From Aminiphilus circumscriptus DSM 16581 (GTDB taxonomy: Bacteria; Synergistota; Synergistia; Synergistales; Aminiphilaceae): a DNA stretch of 64,000 nucleotides. The DNA lies in the NCBI RefSeq assembly GCF_000526375.1, contig NZ_JAFY01000002.1, forward strand, positions 1,178,001 to 1,242,000, given 5' to 3'. A program made the position numbers and the translations under genes. The notes below the pieces were generated by a model. That model was not told the DNA's origin, did no database searches, and saw nothing but the letters and a program-made list of their open reading frames with translations. Positions 16,960 through 25,526 of the stretch are shown in pieces; position 1 is the stretch's first letter, and each line of letters begins with the position of its first letter.

Positions 16960-17445
16960 TCAGGCTTGGGCGTACTCGGCGAGTATGCCCTCGATGTCCT
17001 TGGGCACGACTCGTCCGTACACCTTTTCCCCCACGATGACCACCGGAGCCAGACCACAGGCCCCCACGCAGCGGAGTGTGTCCAGGGAGAACTTTCCATC
17101 CTCCGTCACTCCTCCGACGGAAATGTTCAACTGTTTGGACAGTTCCGCCACGATATCTTCGGCGCCTCGGACATAGCAGGCGGTTCCCATGCAGACCGAA
17201 ATGGGGAAACGTCCCTTGGGTGTCATGGTGAAGAAGGAGTAGAACTTGACGACACCGTAGACCTTGGCGAGGGAGAGTTCCATGTGTTCCGCCACGAATT
17301 CCTGAACCTCCCGGGGAAGATAGCCGAAAATCCCCTGGGCTTTGTGGAGGACGGTGATGAGTTCTCCCTTCCGATCCGGAAGCGAGGCGATGAAATCCGC
17401 AAGTTCAGTGAAGCGCGGATCCTCTTTGACAGAGCATGTGCACAT
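16960..17445 (-). CDS. hydC: Hydrogenase subunit HydC (NuoE-like)
   Basis: 161 residues with the NuoE fold. The [2Fe-2S] ligands are in CMGTACYVRGA and CVGACGLAPVV; the helical N-terminus (HKAQGIFGYLPREVQEFVAEHMELSLAKVYGVVKFYSFF) is typical. It is the first gene of hydC-fdx-hydB-hydA. AAAGGAGG lies 7 nt before the ATG. It couples to the NuoF-like HydB for NADH-ferredoxin bifurcation or simple NADH oxidation. Confidence 0.9.
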   Translation of the reverse strand: MCTCSVKEDPRFTELADFIASLPDRKGELITVLHKAQGIFGYLPREVQEFVAEHMELSLAKVYGVVKFYSFFTMTPKGRFPISVCMGTACYVRGAEDIVAELSKQLNISVGGVTEDGKFSLDTLRCVGACGLAPVVIVGEKVYGRVVPKDIEGILAEYAQA

Positions 17446-17575
17446 TGCATGGCCTCCTTTTTCTTCAATAGGGGGTGGATGATTTCCGCCCGGGTGCCTT
17501 GCGACGACACGCACCCGCTGTTTCGGCACTTTCGAAGGAAAGATGTCGAAACCGGCCCTGCAATCCCCTGCATAC

Positions 17576-17604
17576 ACCATATCGTGAAAAAAATCTCTAG
17601 TCAA
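17576..17604 (-). promoter_or_regulatory. Promoter of the hydrogenase operon
   Basis: Minus-strand TTGACT (17599-17604), 17 nt spacer, TATGGT (17576-17581), about 130 nt upstream of hydC. Confidence 0.65.
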
Positions 17605-17739
17605 GGCAAAAAAACACGCCTCTCCTCCTTTCCGCAAGGTGAATTCCCACATTCGCCTTGCAAGAAGGACGCTCGGGCGATTTTTTTACGTGTATTCGGG
17701 CTTCGAAGGCGGGAGAAAGCGAAATGTGTTACGGAGTCG

Positions 17740-17838
17740 GATGTCGCACGTACGGACCCGAATCAAACATACAGCCCTCCTCCTTCCTCATGGAGAGAAA
17801 CAGGTTTACATAATATGTATTACAGCGAAGAATGCAAC
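17740..17838 (-). promoter_or_regulatory. Upstream promoter with palindrome and 13-codon leader ORF
   Basis: Minus-strand TTGCAT, 16 nt, TATTAT (17811-17816). The -10 box sits in the 13-nt palindrome TACATAATATGTA (17807-17819). Downstream, GGAAGGAGGAGG precedes an ATG whose frame reads MFDSGPYVRHPTP then stop. It lies between xdhC's end and the hyd promoter and may be a second, regulated start for the hyd operon. The leader peptide is speculative. Confidence 0.35.
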
Positions 17839-17913
17839 GCCGCTTTTCTTCGAAAAGGAACAGGTGTTTCCGACGGTCTTCGTCGATTCCACGGGGTGTT
17901 CCGTGTTCTCGGT

Positions 17914-18750
17914 TCATTCCCGCGTTGCGGGTGTGTTGCCTCCGTTGAGTCCCTTCCTGAGGGAGGACAGATCCCCCTTGCGGAGTACCGCAATGAGTTC
18001 CGCCACCACGGAGATGGCGATCTCCTCGGGTGTCTCCGCCCGGATGGGAAGGCCGACGGGCTGGTAGATACGGTTCAGATGGGCTTCCGAGACTCCTTCG
18101 TCGAGGAGGCGTTTCCGAACGAAGGCGATCTTGCGCATGGATCCGATCATGCCCACGTAGGCGGCGTCGCAGTGTTCGATGGTCTTTACCACCTCTGAAT
18201 CGAGGGCGTGTCCTCTGGTGGCGATGACGACGAAACTTCGTCCGTGCAGCTTCAGCCCTCTGTCGAAAATTTCCTCCAGGGGGCAGGCGATGGTGGTGCC
18301 CCAGGGGATGTTTTCGGCGTTGGCGAATTCCTCCCGCTCGTCCCAGACGAAGACGCGAAATCCAGCGAACTGTCCTGCCTGGGCAAGGGCTTTGCCCACG
18401 TGTCCCGCGCCGAAGATCACGAGTTCCCGTTCCCGACCGACGACTTCCAGAAAGACGGAGATGTCGCCGCCACAGGCGGCGCTGTTCGGATCCGATCCGT
18501 CGCAGTGAAGTCCTTCCTTGTAAAGGGCGTGATCTCTTTCTGAATTCAGCAATGCCAATGCTTCTCGAATGGTGTGGTGTTCGAAGACGCCTCCGCCCAC
18601 GGTGCCGGAGATGCTTCCGTCGGGGCTCACCCACATGGAGGCGCCCACATTTCGCGGTGTGGAGCCCTCCACGTCGACCACGGTGCACAGAACTCCCGGA
18701 ACGCCCTTGGCGAGGTCTTTCATGATCTGTTCGAGAATGGCCTGATTCAT
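17914..18750 (-). CDS. xdhC: XdhC/CoxI-family molybdenum-cofactor maturation protein
   Basis: 278 residues. The N-terminal XdhC_CoxI domain has VDVEGSTPRNVGASM and a SAACGGD motif (CGGD is conserved). The C-terminal Rossmann domain has VIFGAGHVGKALAQAG and VIATRGHALD. XdhC binds Moco, promotes its sulfuration and inserts it into xanthine-oxidase-family enzymes, which fits the aldehyde oxidoreductase encoded 3 kb away. It starts 122 nt after the response-regulator stop and probably shares its riboswitch-led transcript. The ATG at 18750 has GGAG upstream. Confidence 0.88.
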   Translation of the reverse strand: MNQAILEQIMKDLAKGVPGVLCTVVDVEGSTPRNVGASMWVSPDGSISGTVGGGVFEHHTIREALALLNSERDHALYKEGLHCDGSDPNSAACGGDISVFLEVVGRERELVIFGAGHVGKALAQAGQFAGFRVFVWDEREEFANAENIPWGTTIACPLEEIFDRGLKLHGRSFVVIATRGHALDSEVVKTIEHCDAAYVGMIGSMRKIAFVRKRLLDEGVSEAHLNRIYQPVGLPIRAETPEEIAISVVAELIAVLRKGDLSSLRKGLNGGNTPATRE

Positions 18751-18872
18751 CGGTACTCTCCGCTCCCTTCGAATCGCATGAACAACTCTGCATCGCCCTT
18801 TGTCGCGTGTGTCGTCCCAAAGGAACGGTGTGTTTGTTTCTCCGGTGTTTCGGATGGCGTCGTGATAGTGTT

Positions 18873-19601
18873 TCAACAGTGTCGCTGTGGTGTTCCCGAG
18901 AGGGCCACGTACCGTTTCGAAGGCCTGCCCACGGGTGCTACATCAAAATCGATGGTCACCTGGGATGTCTCGGCGAGATACTCGAGGTAGCGCCGGGTCG
19001 TGGAGCGCCCCATGCCGAGATGTTCCGCCGCTTCGGAGGCGGAGAGCCCCCCTGGGGCATCCCGGAGGAGTCGTTTGACCTTCTCGAGGATGCGATTTTG
19101 AATTCCCTTGGGAAACACGCTCGAATCGGGGGGAATGGCGCCTCGTTTCAGCCCTACCAGGTGATCCAGTTCGTCCTGCCGCCAGGGAGTACGGCGGGTC
19201 ACCAGTTCTCGATGGAATGTGCGGTATGCCGAGAGCGCTGCCCGGAGACGGGAGGAAAGAAAGGGGCGGATGAGGCAGTCGAAAGCGCCCAGACAGATCG
19301 CGCCGCGAATCACATCGGGCTCTTCCGGACGGACAAGGACCACCCAATCCAGCCGGGGATAGTCGCTGCGGGCCTTGCGGAAGCCCTCGAGTCCTCCCAG
19401 GCCGGGAAGGGCGAAGTCGAGCACCACTAACTGGGGAGGTTCGTCGGCGAGAAAGGAGAGGAGCGTTTCACCGGAACCGACTTCTCCGACAAGGCGGTAG
19501 CCGGGTTGCTCTCGCACCAGATCGGCATAGAGGCTTCTCTGGGAGGAATCCTGTTCGGCGACGATCGCGTCGAGAGAATGGGGTACGAACGGACCTCTCA
19601 T
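18873..19601 (-). CDS. Orphan CitB/DcuR-like response regulator behind a Moco riboswitch
   Basis: 242 residues. A receiver domain (phospho-acceptor Asp62 in VVLDFALPGLGG) is followed by a C-terminal DNA-binding domain (GLSASEAAEHLGMGRSTTRRYLEYLAETSQVTIDFD) of the CitB/DcuR type. Both receiver switch positions look altered: Arg91 where Ser/Thr is usual and Arg112 where the invariant Lys is expected (DCLIRPF). No sensor kinase gene is nearby. It may therefore act without phosphorylation. The leader carries a Moco riboswitch, so its level probably follows cofactor status. Targets are unknown; the neighbouring Mo-enzyme genes are candidates. Confidence 0.85.
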   Translation of the reverse strand: MRGPFVPHSLDAIVAEQDSSQRSLYADLVREQPGYRLVGEVGSGETLLSFLADEPPQLVVLDFALPGLGGLEGFRKARSDYPRLDWVVLVRPEEPDVIRGAICLGAFDCLIRPFLSSRLRAALSAYRTFHRELVTRRTPWRQDELDHLVGLKRGAIPPDSSVFPKGIQNRILEKVKRLLRDAPGGLSASEAAEHLGMGRSTTRRYLEYLAETSQVTIDFDVAPVGRPSKRYVALSGTPQRHC

Positions 19602-19707
19602 GACCGAATCTCCCGGGTGAGGTCGCTTGACCCGACGATACGCTCGAGTGCAGGAAAAACGGCTTCGAAACACGAAAAAAAATTGCACGGGAAACCGGGC
19701 ACCATAG

Positions 19708-19814
19708 GAGGCTTCCTCCTTTCCGCACGGGAGGCGGTCGCGTTTCCACGACAACCCTATCGGTCGACATCCGTGGGCCTGGGCCGTTAGGAACGTCGAC
19801 TCGGAGGCTCTATC
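19708..19814 (-). ncRNA. Moco-family riboswitch 3 (upstream of response regulator-xdhC)
   Basis: Minus strand: CCTCCGAG (19803-19807 P1), GTCGAC/GTCGAC arm with TTCCTAACGG inside, CCGATAGGG, GGAAACG, CCGCCTCCCG, and closing GGAAAGGAGG (19715-19719). Directly after it, GGAGG-AAG-CCTCC can refold the closing strand, and a run of eight Ts lies 30 nt further down. A classical terminator stem is weak here. Confidence 0.88.
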
Positions 19815-19827
19815 ATTTTGAACATAC

Positions 19828-19856
19828 ATTATACGTGATCCTCCGAATTCGTGCAA
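19828..19856 (-). promoter_or_regulatory. Promoter of riboswitch 3
   Basis: TTGCAC (19851-19856), 17-nt spacer, perfect TATAAT (19828-19833), about 20 nt before the riboswitch. Confidence 0.75.
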
Positions 19857-20104
19857 TTTCCCCGCATGAGTGGGAAAAGGGCCTCTCTCTTGTGTCCCTG
19901 CCTTTTCACAGTGGGGCAAAGCAGCAATTTCTCCGGAGCGATGTTTTCGTGGCGCGTAGAACGGGCGGGACTCCATGCGACGAGGCTGTCCGCGTCGCAT
20001 GGAGGACATCGCTGGCCGCAATTCTCCCGAGGAGACGTGGCGGGGTTTTTCTCGTTCGGTGCACGGCGGAAGAAGGGGACGCAGCCGGCTCTCCGGCGCG
20101 TCGA

Positions 20105-21265
20105 TCAGGAGCGGAGAACCGCTGCCATGCGCGAGAAGGCTTCCTCCAGTTTTTTCTCGTCCACAGTGCAGGCGATGCGGATGAAGTCACCGCATGTCTC
20201 GCCGAAGGCGATGCCCGGGATGAGGGCGACACCGGCTTCCTCCAGCATACGGAGCGCGAAGGCGTCTCCGTTCATTCCCGTTCCGGAAATGTCGGCGAAA
20301 AGATAGAAGGCTCCCTTGGGAAGTGCGGCATTGACGCCGGGCAGTTCTCTCGCCAGGGACGCGGCGTGCCGGGTCCGTCGCCTGTAGGTGTCAACGATGG
20401 CACGTTCCGCATCCTGAGCCTCGCTCAGTGCGAATTCGGCGGCGCGCTGCACCATGCTGTTCACCGAAAGGGTCTGCACGATGGCGAGGATGTCCATGGG
20501 TTTGAGGAGTTCTTCCGGCCCCATGGCATAGCCGATCCGCCAGCCGCACATGGCGTAGGATTTGGAGAATCCCCCGATGGTGAGAGTCCGCTCCCGCATG
20601 CCCGGCAGGGTGGCGAAGGGGATGTGACTTCCCTGAAAGACGTAGGACTCGTACAGTTCGTCGGAGAGAACGCACAGGTCCTGTTCCAGGGCGACGCGGG
20701 CGATGCCCTCCAGTGTCGCCCTGTCGAAGACGGCCCCCGAAGGATTACAGGGAGAGTTGACGACGAGCGCCTTTGTTCGGCGGGTGACGGCCCGGCGCAG
20801 GTCTTCCTCGAGGGGGAGAAAATGGTTTTCCTTCCGGCAGGGGACTGCCACGGGGACGCCCTGATTGTAGCGGACCTGCTGGGCGTAGAAGGTGAAGTAG
20901 GGTTCGAGCAGAAGGACTTCGTCGCCCGGTTCGAGCAAGGTCTGGAAGGCGAGCCAGCACGCCTGGGAGCCGCCGGTGGTGACGAGGATCTCCTCCGGAT
21001 CCTGGACGAAGCCGTATTTATCTGCCCAACGGCGGCTGACGGCCTCTCGGAGGCTGAGATTTCCCCGGCTCTGGGCGTAATGTGTCTCACCGGCCAGCCC
21101 GGCCTGGCGGGCCGCTTCCACAATGCGTGGGTCGGTGGGGATGTCCGGTTCGCCGAGGGTGAGGTTGATGAGTCCCGTCCGTTTCGCTGCGGCCTTGAAC
21201 ATTTGCATCATCGCCGAGGGTTCGAGTCGGGAGAACCTCACGGCAACGTGTCGTTCCAGGCTCAC
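20105..21265 (-). CDS. Class I/II pyridoxal-phosphate aminotransferase
   Basis: 386 residues of the AspC/PatA-type fold I family. Visible motifs are INLTLGEPDIPT, the substrate-domain NSPCNPSGAVF, the PLP-lysine region GGFSKSYAMCGWRIGYA, and the C-terminal Arg in GDFIRIAC. It would convert an amino acid to its 2-oxo acid. The GTG start at 21265 overlaps the upstream cupin stop (GTGA), with AAGGAGGGG further upstream, so the two are translationally coupled. Context (aldehyde oxidoreductase, cupin) suggests a fermentative pathway from amino acid through aldehyde to acid. Substrate is unknown. Confidence 0.85.
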   Translation of the reverse strand: MSLERHVAVRFSRLEPSAMMQMFKAAAKRTGLINLTLGEPDIPTDPRIVEAARQAGLAGETHYAQSRGNLSLREAVSRRWADKYGFVQDPEEILVTTGGSQACWLAFQTLLEPGDEVLLLEPYFTFYAQQVRYNQGVPVAVPCRKENHFLPLEEDLRRAVTRRTKALVVNSPCNPSGAVFDRATLEGIARVALEQDLCVLSDELYESYVFQGSHIPFATLPGMRERTLTIGGFSKSYAMCGWRIGYAMGPEELLKPMDILAIVQTLSVNSMVQRAAEFALSEAQDAERAIVDTYRRRTRHAASLARELPGVNAALPKGAFYLFADISGTGMNGDAFALRMLEEAGVALIPGIAFGETCGDFIRIACTVDEKKLEEAFSRMAAVLRS

Positions 21266-21711
21266 GGTGTCCCCGCCCCCTCCTTGGCGTCGTTTTTCGC
21301 CGTCTTTCGGGCGGCCCGCTCGGCCCGCATGGCGGTCTTCTTCGCGTGGGGGTCTCCGTGGGCGGGTACGATGCAGACGAACACGAAATCCTCGTCCCCC
21401 GGGTTCTCGAAGACGTGCTCCACGTCGGGGGGGACACGTCCCCACCGTCCTGCCGCGAGATCGATCGATTCACCCTGGACCACCACACGGCCATGCCCTT
21501 TGAGGGAGAGCACGAAATGATCCCAGGCGTGTCTGTGCGGAGGAATTTTCTCCCCCGGGGGCAGGGTGAAATGGCGCATCACGTAGTCGTCCCAGAACTG
21601 CCCGGGGCCGAAGATGATTCGTTTCCGCACGTTCGGAGCCAGTGCGGACGCATCCCAGAGGGGCAGATCCTCGACGAGCCCCCCCTGTCCGACCTTCGTC
21701 TCTTCCGACAT
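21262..21711 (-). CDS. Cupin-domain protein (paralogue of the 25.1-kb cupin)
   Basis: 149 residues with a single cupin barrel: WDDYVMRHFTLPPGEKIPPHRHAWDHFVLSLKGHGRV carries the first metal-binding set (HxH, Asp/Glu positions), and PPDVEHVFENPGDEDFVFVCI the last His. It closely resembles the cupin at 25080-25526 (shared GPGQFWDDYV, FTLPPG, EHVFEN, DPHA). It lies between the aldehyde oxidoreductase and the aminotransferase, so it probably belongs to that pathway. It could be a small isomerase, decarboxylase or ligand-binding protein. C-terminus is basic. Confidence 0.8.
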   Translation of the reverse strand: MSEETKVGQGGLVEDLPLWDASALAPNVRKRIIFGPGQFWDDYVMRHFTLPPGEKIPPHRHAWDHFVLSLKGHGRVVVQGESIDLAAGRWGRVPPDVEHVFENPGDEDFVFVCIVPAHGDPHAKKTAMRAERAARKTAKNDAKEGAGTP

Positions 21712-21818
21712 GTTTGTCGCCTCCCTTTCGCGGAGTGGTACGACCGGGAGATGCGGCCCCGTCGTCACACGGTTCCGCATTTCCCGGAGAAGGATCCAAA
21801 CGGATCGTTGATGGAACC

Positions 21819-21851
21819 CTGGGCGCCCCGTCTCGGAGACGGAGCGCCCAG
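21819..21851 (-). terminator. Hairpin after the aldehyde oxidoreductase gene
   Basis: Arms CTGGGCGC-CCGTCTC and GACGG-GCGCCCAG with loop GGA begin 5 nt after the gene's stop. There is no T-run, so partial read-through into the cupin gene is possible. Confidence 0.5.
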
Positions 21852-21855
21852 CAGG

Positions 21856-24645
21856 TTATTTCTTCATCGCTGCGAGAATTTTCTCGGGGGTGATGGGCAG
21901 GTCCTTCACCCGGGCGCCCACGGCGTTGTAGATCGCGTTCCCCACCGCCGCGTGTGGCGCGGAGAGGGGCATCTCGCCCGTCCCGGCGGCGCCGAAGGGG
22001 CCGAATTCCCGGGGGGTTTCCATGTGGATCAATTGGATGTCGTCGGGGATGTCCTTGATGTAGGGCAATCCGCAGGCGAGAAGATTGTTGTGGGTCTTCA
22101 CGTCCACGAAGTCCTCCTTGATGGCGAGGCCGATGCCCTGGGCGATGCCGCCCATCTGCTGGCCGTCCACGACGAGGAAATTGTTGATCTTGCCCACGTC
22201 GCCGCAGAGGGTGAACTTCTCCACGGTGGTTTTGCCGGTCTTGGTCTCCACGGCTACTTCGGCGAGGAAGATGCCGAACATGTGGTTGGCGAAGGGATAT
22301 CCCTGCCCCGTCGCGCCGTCCATGTCGGTGCAATGCTGTACCTCTCCCTCGTTGTTGCGGAGCGTAGCCTTCCAGTAGCCTTCGTAAAAGGTGGGAATGC
22401 CCTCCGCGATCATTTCATCGTAGGTTCGGTAGGTCCCGTCATCCCGCCGCATGGCGTCGAGCAATTTCCGGCAGGATTCGACGATGGCCATCCCCACCAT
22501 GACCTGGCAGCGGCTCGCCGCGGCGGCGCCGCTGTTGGGAGCCTTGGCGGTGTCGCTCAGCACCAGCTTGATCTGCTCCGGTCTGATGCCGATGGGCTTG
22601 AGCGCCTCGTGGGCGGTCCCCACGCAGCCGATGTCCGCGCCCTGGCCATGATCCTCCCAGGTGTTGTAGAGGATCACGCCGTCCCTGGTGAGTTCGATGT
22701 TGCTGGTCGCGTCGTCCGGGCCGTCATCGTTGGAGTTGTAGATGCCGATGGCGATGCCCACGCCCCGTTTGACCTCGGCGGTGGAGAGAGCGGCGGCGCG
22801 CTTTTTGGCGATGTTGTAGTAGGGGCGGATGCGGGTGATCATGGCCTGAAGCGGATAGACCTCGGATTTCTGTCCGCTCGGGAAGGTGTCTCCCGGGCGG
22901 ATCAGATTCTTTTCCCGGAAGTCCAGGGGATCCATGCCGCACTTCTCGGCGAGCATGTCGATGGCGGTTTCGCAGCCCCAGTAGGTCTGGGGTGCGCCGT
23001 AGGCGCGGAAGGCGCCGCACCAGCGGTGGTTGGTGAAAAAGGTGTAGCCGCACCCCCGGAGGTCATCGACATGATAAGGAGCCAGGAAGAACTGGCCGCC
23101 CTTGTTGGTGAGGTCTTGGCTGGACTCGGAGTAGGGGCCGTGGTCCACGTACCAGGTGTGTTCGGCGCCGACGATCTTGCCGTTCTCGTTCGCGCCGATG
23201 CGGATCTTCATGAGGAAGGGGGAGCGTTTGGGCGTCCGCACGATGTGCTCCTTCATGTTGAGGCGCATGTAGACGGGGCGTCCCGTGGCGAGCACGCACG
23301 CGGCGATGAGGTGTTCGTTCGTGGGGGCCACCTTGTAGCCGAAGGAGGCGCCCATGTTGTTCTGGATCACCCGGAGCTTGGAGGGCGCGAGGCCGAGACC
23401 GCGGGAGATCATGAGGAGGTGGCGGTAGACGCAGATGCTCTTGGTCTGGACCGTGAGCCGTCCTTCCTCGTCGTAGTAGCCGAAGCCGCAGTCGGTTTCG
23501 AGGGTCAAATGAGGCTGGCGGCTGCTGTAGAATTCCTCCTCGAGGATGTGCGCGGCCTTGTCGATGGCCGCTTTTGGATCGTTGCCCTTGATGAGGGGGC
23601 GCTTGTTGAAGCAGTTCCGGATGCCGTCGATCTCCTCGATTTCGTCGTAAACCTTGGGGGCGTCGGGCTTCATGGCGTCCTTCACGTGGAGAAGGACGGG
23701 CAGTTCCTCCAGCTCGACCTTGACGGCCGCGGCGGCCTCCCGGGCCTGTTTCTCCGTGGCGGCGCAGACGATGGCCACGCACTCGCCCCACTGGCGGATC
23801 TTGTCACCCTCTTCGACGATCATCCGTCGCTCCCATCCGTCCGTGGTGGCCGTGGGAGATCCCACCTGGCCGCGGATTCGGTTGGTGCCCTTGTTGGCGA
23901 GAATGTCCCCGGCGGTGACGATCTTGGCGACGCCGGGCATCTTTTCCGCGGCGGCGATGTCGATCTTCTTCACTTTCGCATGATGCGTCTCGGGGCAGAC
24001 CGGCACGGCGAAGAGAACTTCCTCGGGAAGTTTGGTGGCGGCGTCGTCACCGAAGTCCCACGTGCCGGTGACTTTGTAGACGGCGTTCGGGCGGGGATAG
24101 CGGCTGCCCCAGACGGAATCGCCGGGCTTGAGCATCTTCGCCAGGTCTTCCATCTCCTTCTCGCCCCGGAGCACCGCGGCGGCGTCCATGACGGAATCCA
24201 CGATCTGCTTGTAGCCGGTGCAGCGGCAGGCCGTCCAGTGCTTCTGCAGCCAGTCCCGCACGTCCTCCCTCGTGGGGGAGGGGTTTTCGTCCAGGAGCGC
24301 CTTGGAGGCCATGATGAATCCGGGTGTGCAGAAGCCACACTGGAGACCTCCATGAACGATGAAGGCCCACTGGAGCGCGTGGAGTTTCGTGGGGGTGCCG
24401 ATGCCCTCGATGGTGAGGATTTCCGCGTCTTCCGCGACACTCTTCCACGGAACGATGCAGGAGCGGACCACCTTGCCGTCCACAATGACGTTGCACACTC
24501 CGCACTGGCCGCAGTCGCACCCGATCTTTGTTCCCGTGAGTTTGAGCTGGTTTCGGATGATCTTGGCGAGCTTCTCCTCCGGATCCGCGATGACGCGATT
24601 TGGAATTCCGTTGACCCGAACCGTCTTGACGTGATATTTCTGCAT
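21856..24645 (-). CDS. mop: Molybdenum aldehyde oxidoreductase, Desulfovibrio Mop type
   Basis: 929 residues, the size of D. gigas aldehyde oxidoreductase (907). The N-terminal plant-type [2Fe-2S] has Cys43, 48, 51 and 63. The second [2Fe-2S] domain has CGFC (103-106) and ACRC (140-142). The large Moco domain has the expected WGSRYPRP linker, FRAYGAPQ, EDHGQGADIGCVGTAHEAL, and the catalytic Glu at about 891 in GPFGAAGTGEMPL. There is no FAD domain, as in Mop. It oxidises aldehydes to acids with ferredoxin- or flavodoxin-linked electrons and needs sulfurated Moco, matching xdhC nearby. ATG 24645 has GGAGAG upstream. Confidence 0.92.
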   Translation of the reverse strand: MQKYHVKTVRVNGIPNRVIADPEEKLAKIIRNQLKLTGTKIGCDCGQCGVCNVIVDGKVVRSCIVPWKSVAEDAEILTIEGIGTPTKLHALQWAFIVHGGLQCGFCTPGFIMASKALLDENPSPTREDVRDWLQKHWTACRCTGYKQIVDSVMDAAAVLRGEKEMEDLAKMLKPGDSVWGSRYPRPNAVYKVTGTWDFGDDAATKLPEEVLFAVPVCPETHHAKVKKIDIAAAEKMPGVAKIVTAGDILANKGTNRIRGQVGSPTATTDGWERRMIVEEGDKIRQWGECVAIVCAATEKQAREAAAAVKVELEELPVLLHVKDAMKPDAPKVYDEIEEIDGIRNCFNKRPLIKGNDPKAAIDKAAHILEEEFYSSRQPHLTLETDCGFGYYDEEGRLTVQTKSICVYRHLLMISRGLGLAPSKLRVIQNNMGASFGYKVAPTNEHLIAACVLATGRPVYMRLNMKEHIVRTPKRSPFLMKIRIGANENGKIVGAEHTWYVDHGPYSESSQDLTNKGGQFFLAPYHVDDLRGCGYTFFTNHRWCGAFRAYGAPQTYWGCETAIDMLAEKCGMDPLDFREKNLIRPGDTFPSGQKSEVYPLQAMITRIRPYYNIAKKRAAALSTAEVKRGVGIAIGIYNSNDDGPDDATSNIELTRDGVILYNTWEDHGQGADIGCVGTAHEALKPIGIRPEQIKLVLSDTAKAPNSGAAAASRCQVMVGMAIVESCRKLLDAMRRDDGTYRTYDEMIAEGIPTFYEGYWKATLRNNEGEVQHCTDMDGATGQGYPFANHMFGIFLAEVAVETKTGKTTVEKFTLCGDVGKINNFLVVDGQQMGGIAQGIGLAIKEDFVDVKTHNNLLACGLPYIKDIPDDIQLIHMETPREFGPFGAAGTGEMPLSAPHAAVGNAIYNAVGARVKDLPITPEKILAAMKK

Positions 24646-24821
24646 GGCTCTCCGTGCCTCCTCGCAAATGGTGTTGGCCTCTTTCTGCTTCCTGCCGCAG
24701 GGCATTATGTCGAATCCAGTATGCGGAGTATGTGTTGGAGGGACAAGATTTTGTGCGAATTGTGCTCCATTTTGGCCTGTTTTGGCCGGAAGGCATTGCG
24801 GGAAACCTTTCACCGCAGGGG

Positions 24822-24850
24822 TTGACAACGAAGGAGTTGTTGGGTAATGT
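24822..24850 (+). promoter_or_regulatory. Promoter of riboswitch 4
   Basis: TTGACA (24822-24827), 17-nt spacer, TAATGT (24845-24850), 35 nt before the riboswitch. Confidence 0.7.
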
Positions 24851-24879
24851 AATGAATAAGACAAAAAAGTATTCAGTAT

Positions 24880-24992
24880 ACAAAACCTCCGAGCCGGATC
24901 TTCCTAAGGGTGCGTTGGCGCCTAGGGAAACCGGACGACAGGGTGCATCCGGAAACGGATGTGCCTCCCGCTTTCGGAAAGGAGGATGCGTC
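24880..24992 (+). ncRNA. Moco-family riboswitch 4 (upstream of the second cupin)
   Basis: CCTCCGAGCC (P1 24886-24890), GCCGG/CCGG arm enclosing a P3-like hairpin (TTCCTAAGGG...CCTAGGGAA), ACAGGGT, GGAAACGG, GTGCCTCCCGC and closing GGAAAGGAGG (24981-24985). This is the copy closest to the family pattern. A long imperfect hairpin (about 25013-25058, GGTCCCG...GGGAAGA with TCTTCCC...CGGGACC) follows and ends near the ribosome site of the cupin gene, without a T-run. Control of translation rather than termination is possible. Confidence 0.9.
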
Positions 24993-25079
24993 GGCACTTT
25001 TCCTTCTCCGTGGTCCCGGGGAAGAAATGTCGTGTGCATCTTCCCGGCGGGACCCCGCAACGGAAAGAGGCACGCATTC

Positions 25080-25526
25080 ATGACGACCCGATCTCTCCTT
25101 CGCTCGGAACTCCTGACGGGCAATCTCGACGACCTGCCCGCCCATATCCTTTCCTCTCTTGCGCCGGAGGCCACGAAACGAATGGTCTTTGCCCCGGGGC
25201 GCCATTGGGACGACTATGTGCTGCGCTATTTCACCCTGCCTCCCGGCTGTGCAACGCCCTCCCACCGGCACGAGTGGGAACATCTGGTGGTCGTTCTCCG
25301 CGGGCGAGGCAGGATGACGGTGGAGGACGTGCGGATATCGCTGGACCAGGGAGCCTGGGGCTATGTCCCCTCCGGGGCGGAGCATGTCTTCGAGAATTCC
25401 GGCGAGGAAGAAGAATTTGCCTATCTCTGCATCGCCCCCGTCGAGGCGGATCCTCACGCCATCAAGACGCTGCGCAGAACTCCTTCCAAGGAACGGCGGG
25501 ATTTCGGAGGCGGAGGGTTCTTCTGA
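25080..25526 (+). CDS. Cupin-domain protein controlled by a Moco riboswitch
   Basis: 148 residues, single cupin. HWDDYVLRYFTLPPGCATPSHRHEWEHLVVVLRGRGR holds the HxH and Glu ligands, and PSGAEHVFENSGEEEEFAYLC the distal His. It is a paralogue of the cupin at 21262-21711 and transcribed divergently from the aldehyde oxidoreductase. ATG at 25080 with GAAAGAGG upstream. The leader carries Moco riboswitch 4. A cupin under direct cofactor control may bind or handle a Mo/W species or serve the Mo enzyme; function is not known. Confidence 0.8.
   Translation: MTTRSLLRSELLTGNLDDLPAHILSSLAPEATKRMVFAPGRHWDDYVLRYFTLPPGCATPSHRHEWEHLVVVLRGRGRMTVEDVRISLDQGAWGYVPSGAEHVFENSGEEEEFAYLCIAPVEADPHAIKTLRRTPSKERRDFGGGGFF

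Noticed and set aside
17618-17660. GGAAAGGAGGAG on the minus strand upstream of hydC, like the 3' end of the Moco riboswitches
   Set aside because: The preceding CCTCCCG, the GGAAAC tetraloop and the CCTCCGAG opening strand are all missing, so it is most likely a chance ribosome-site-like sequence.
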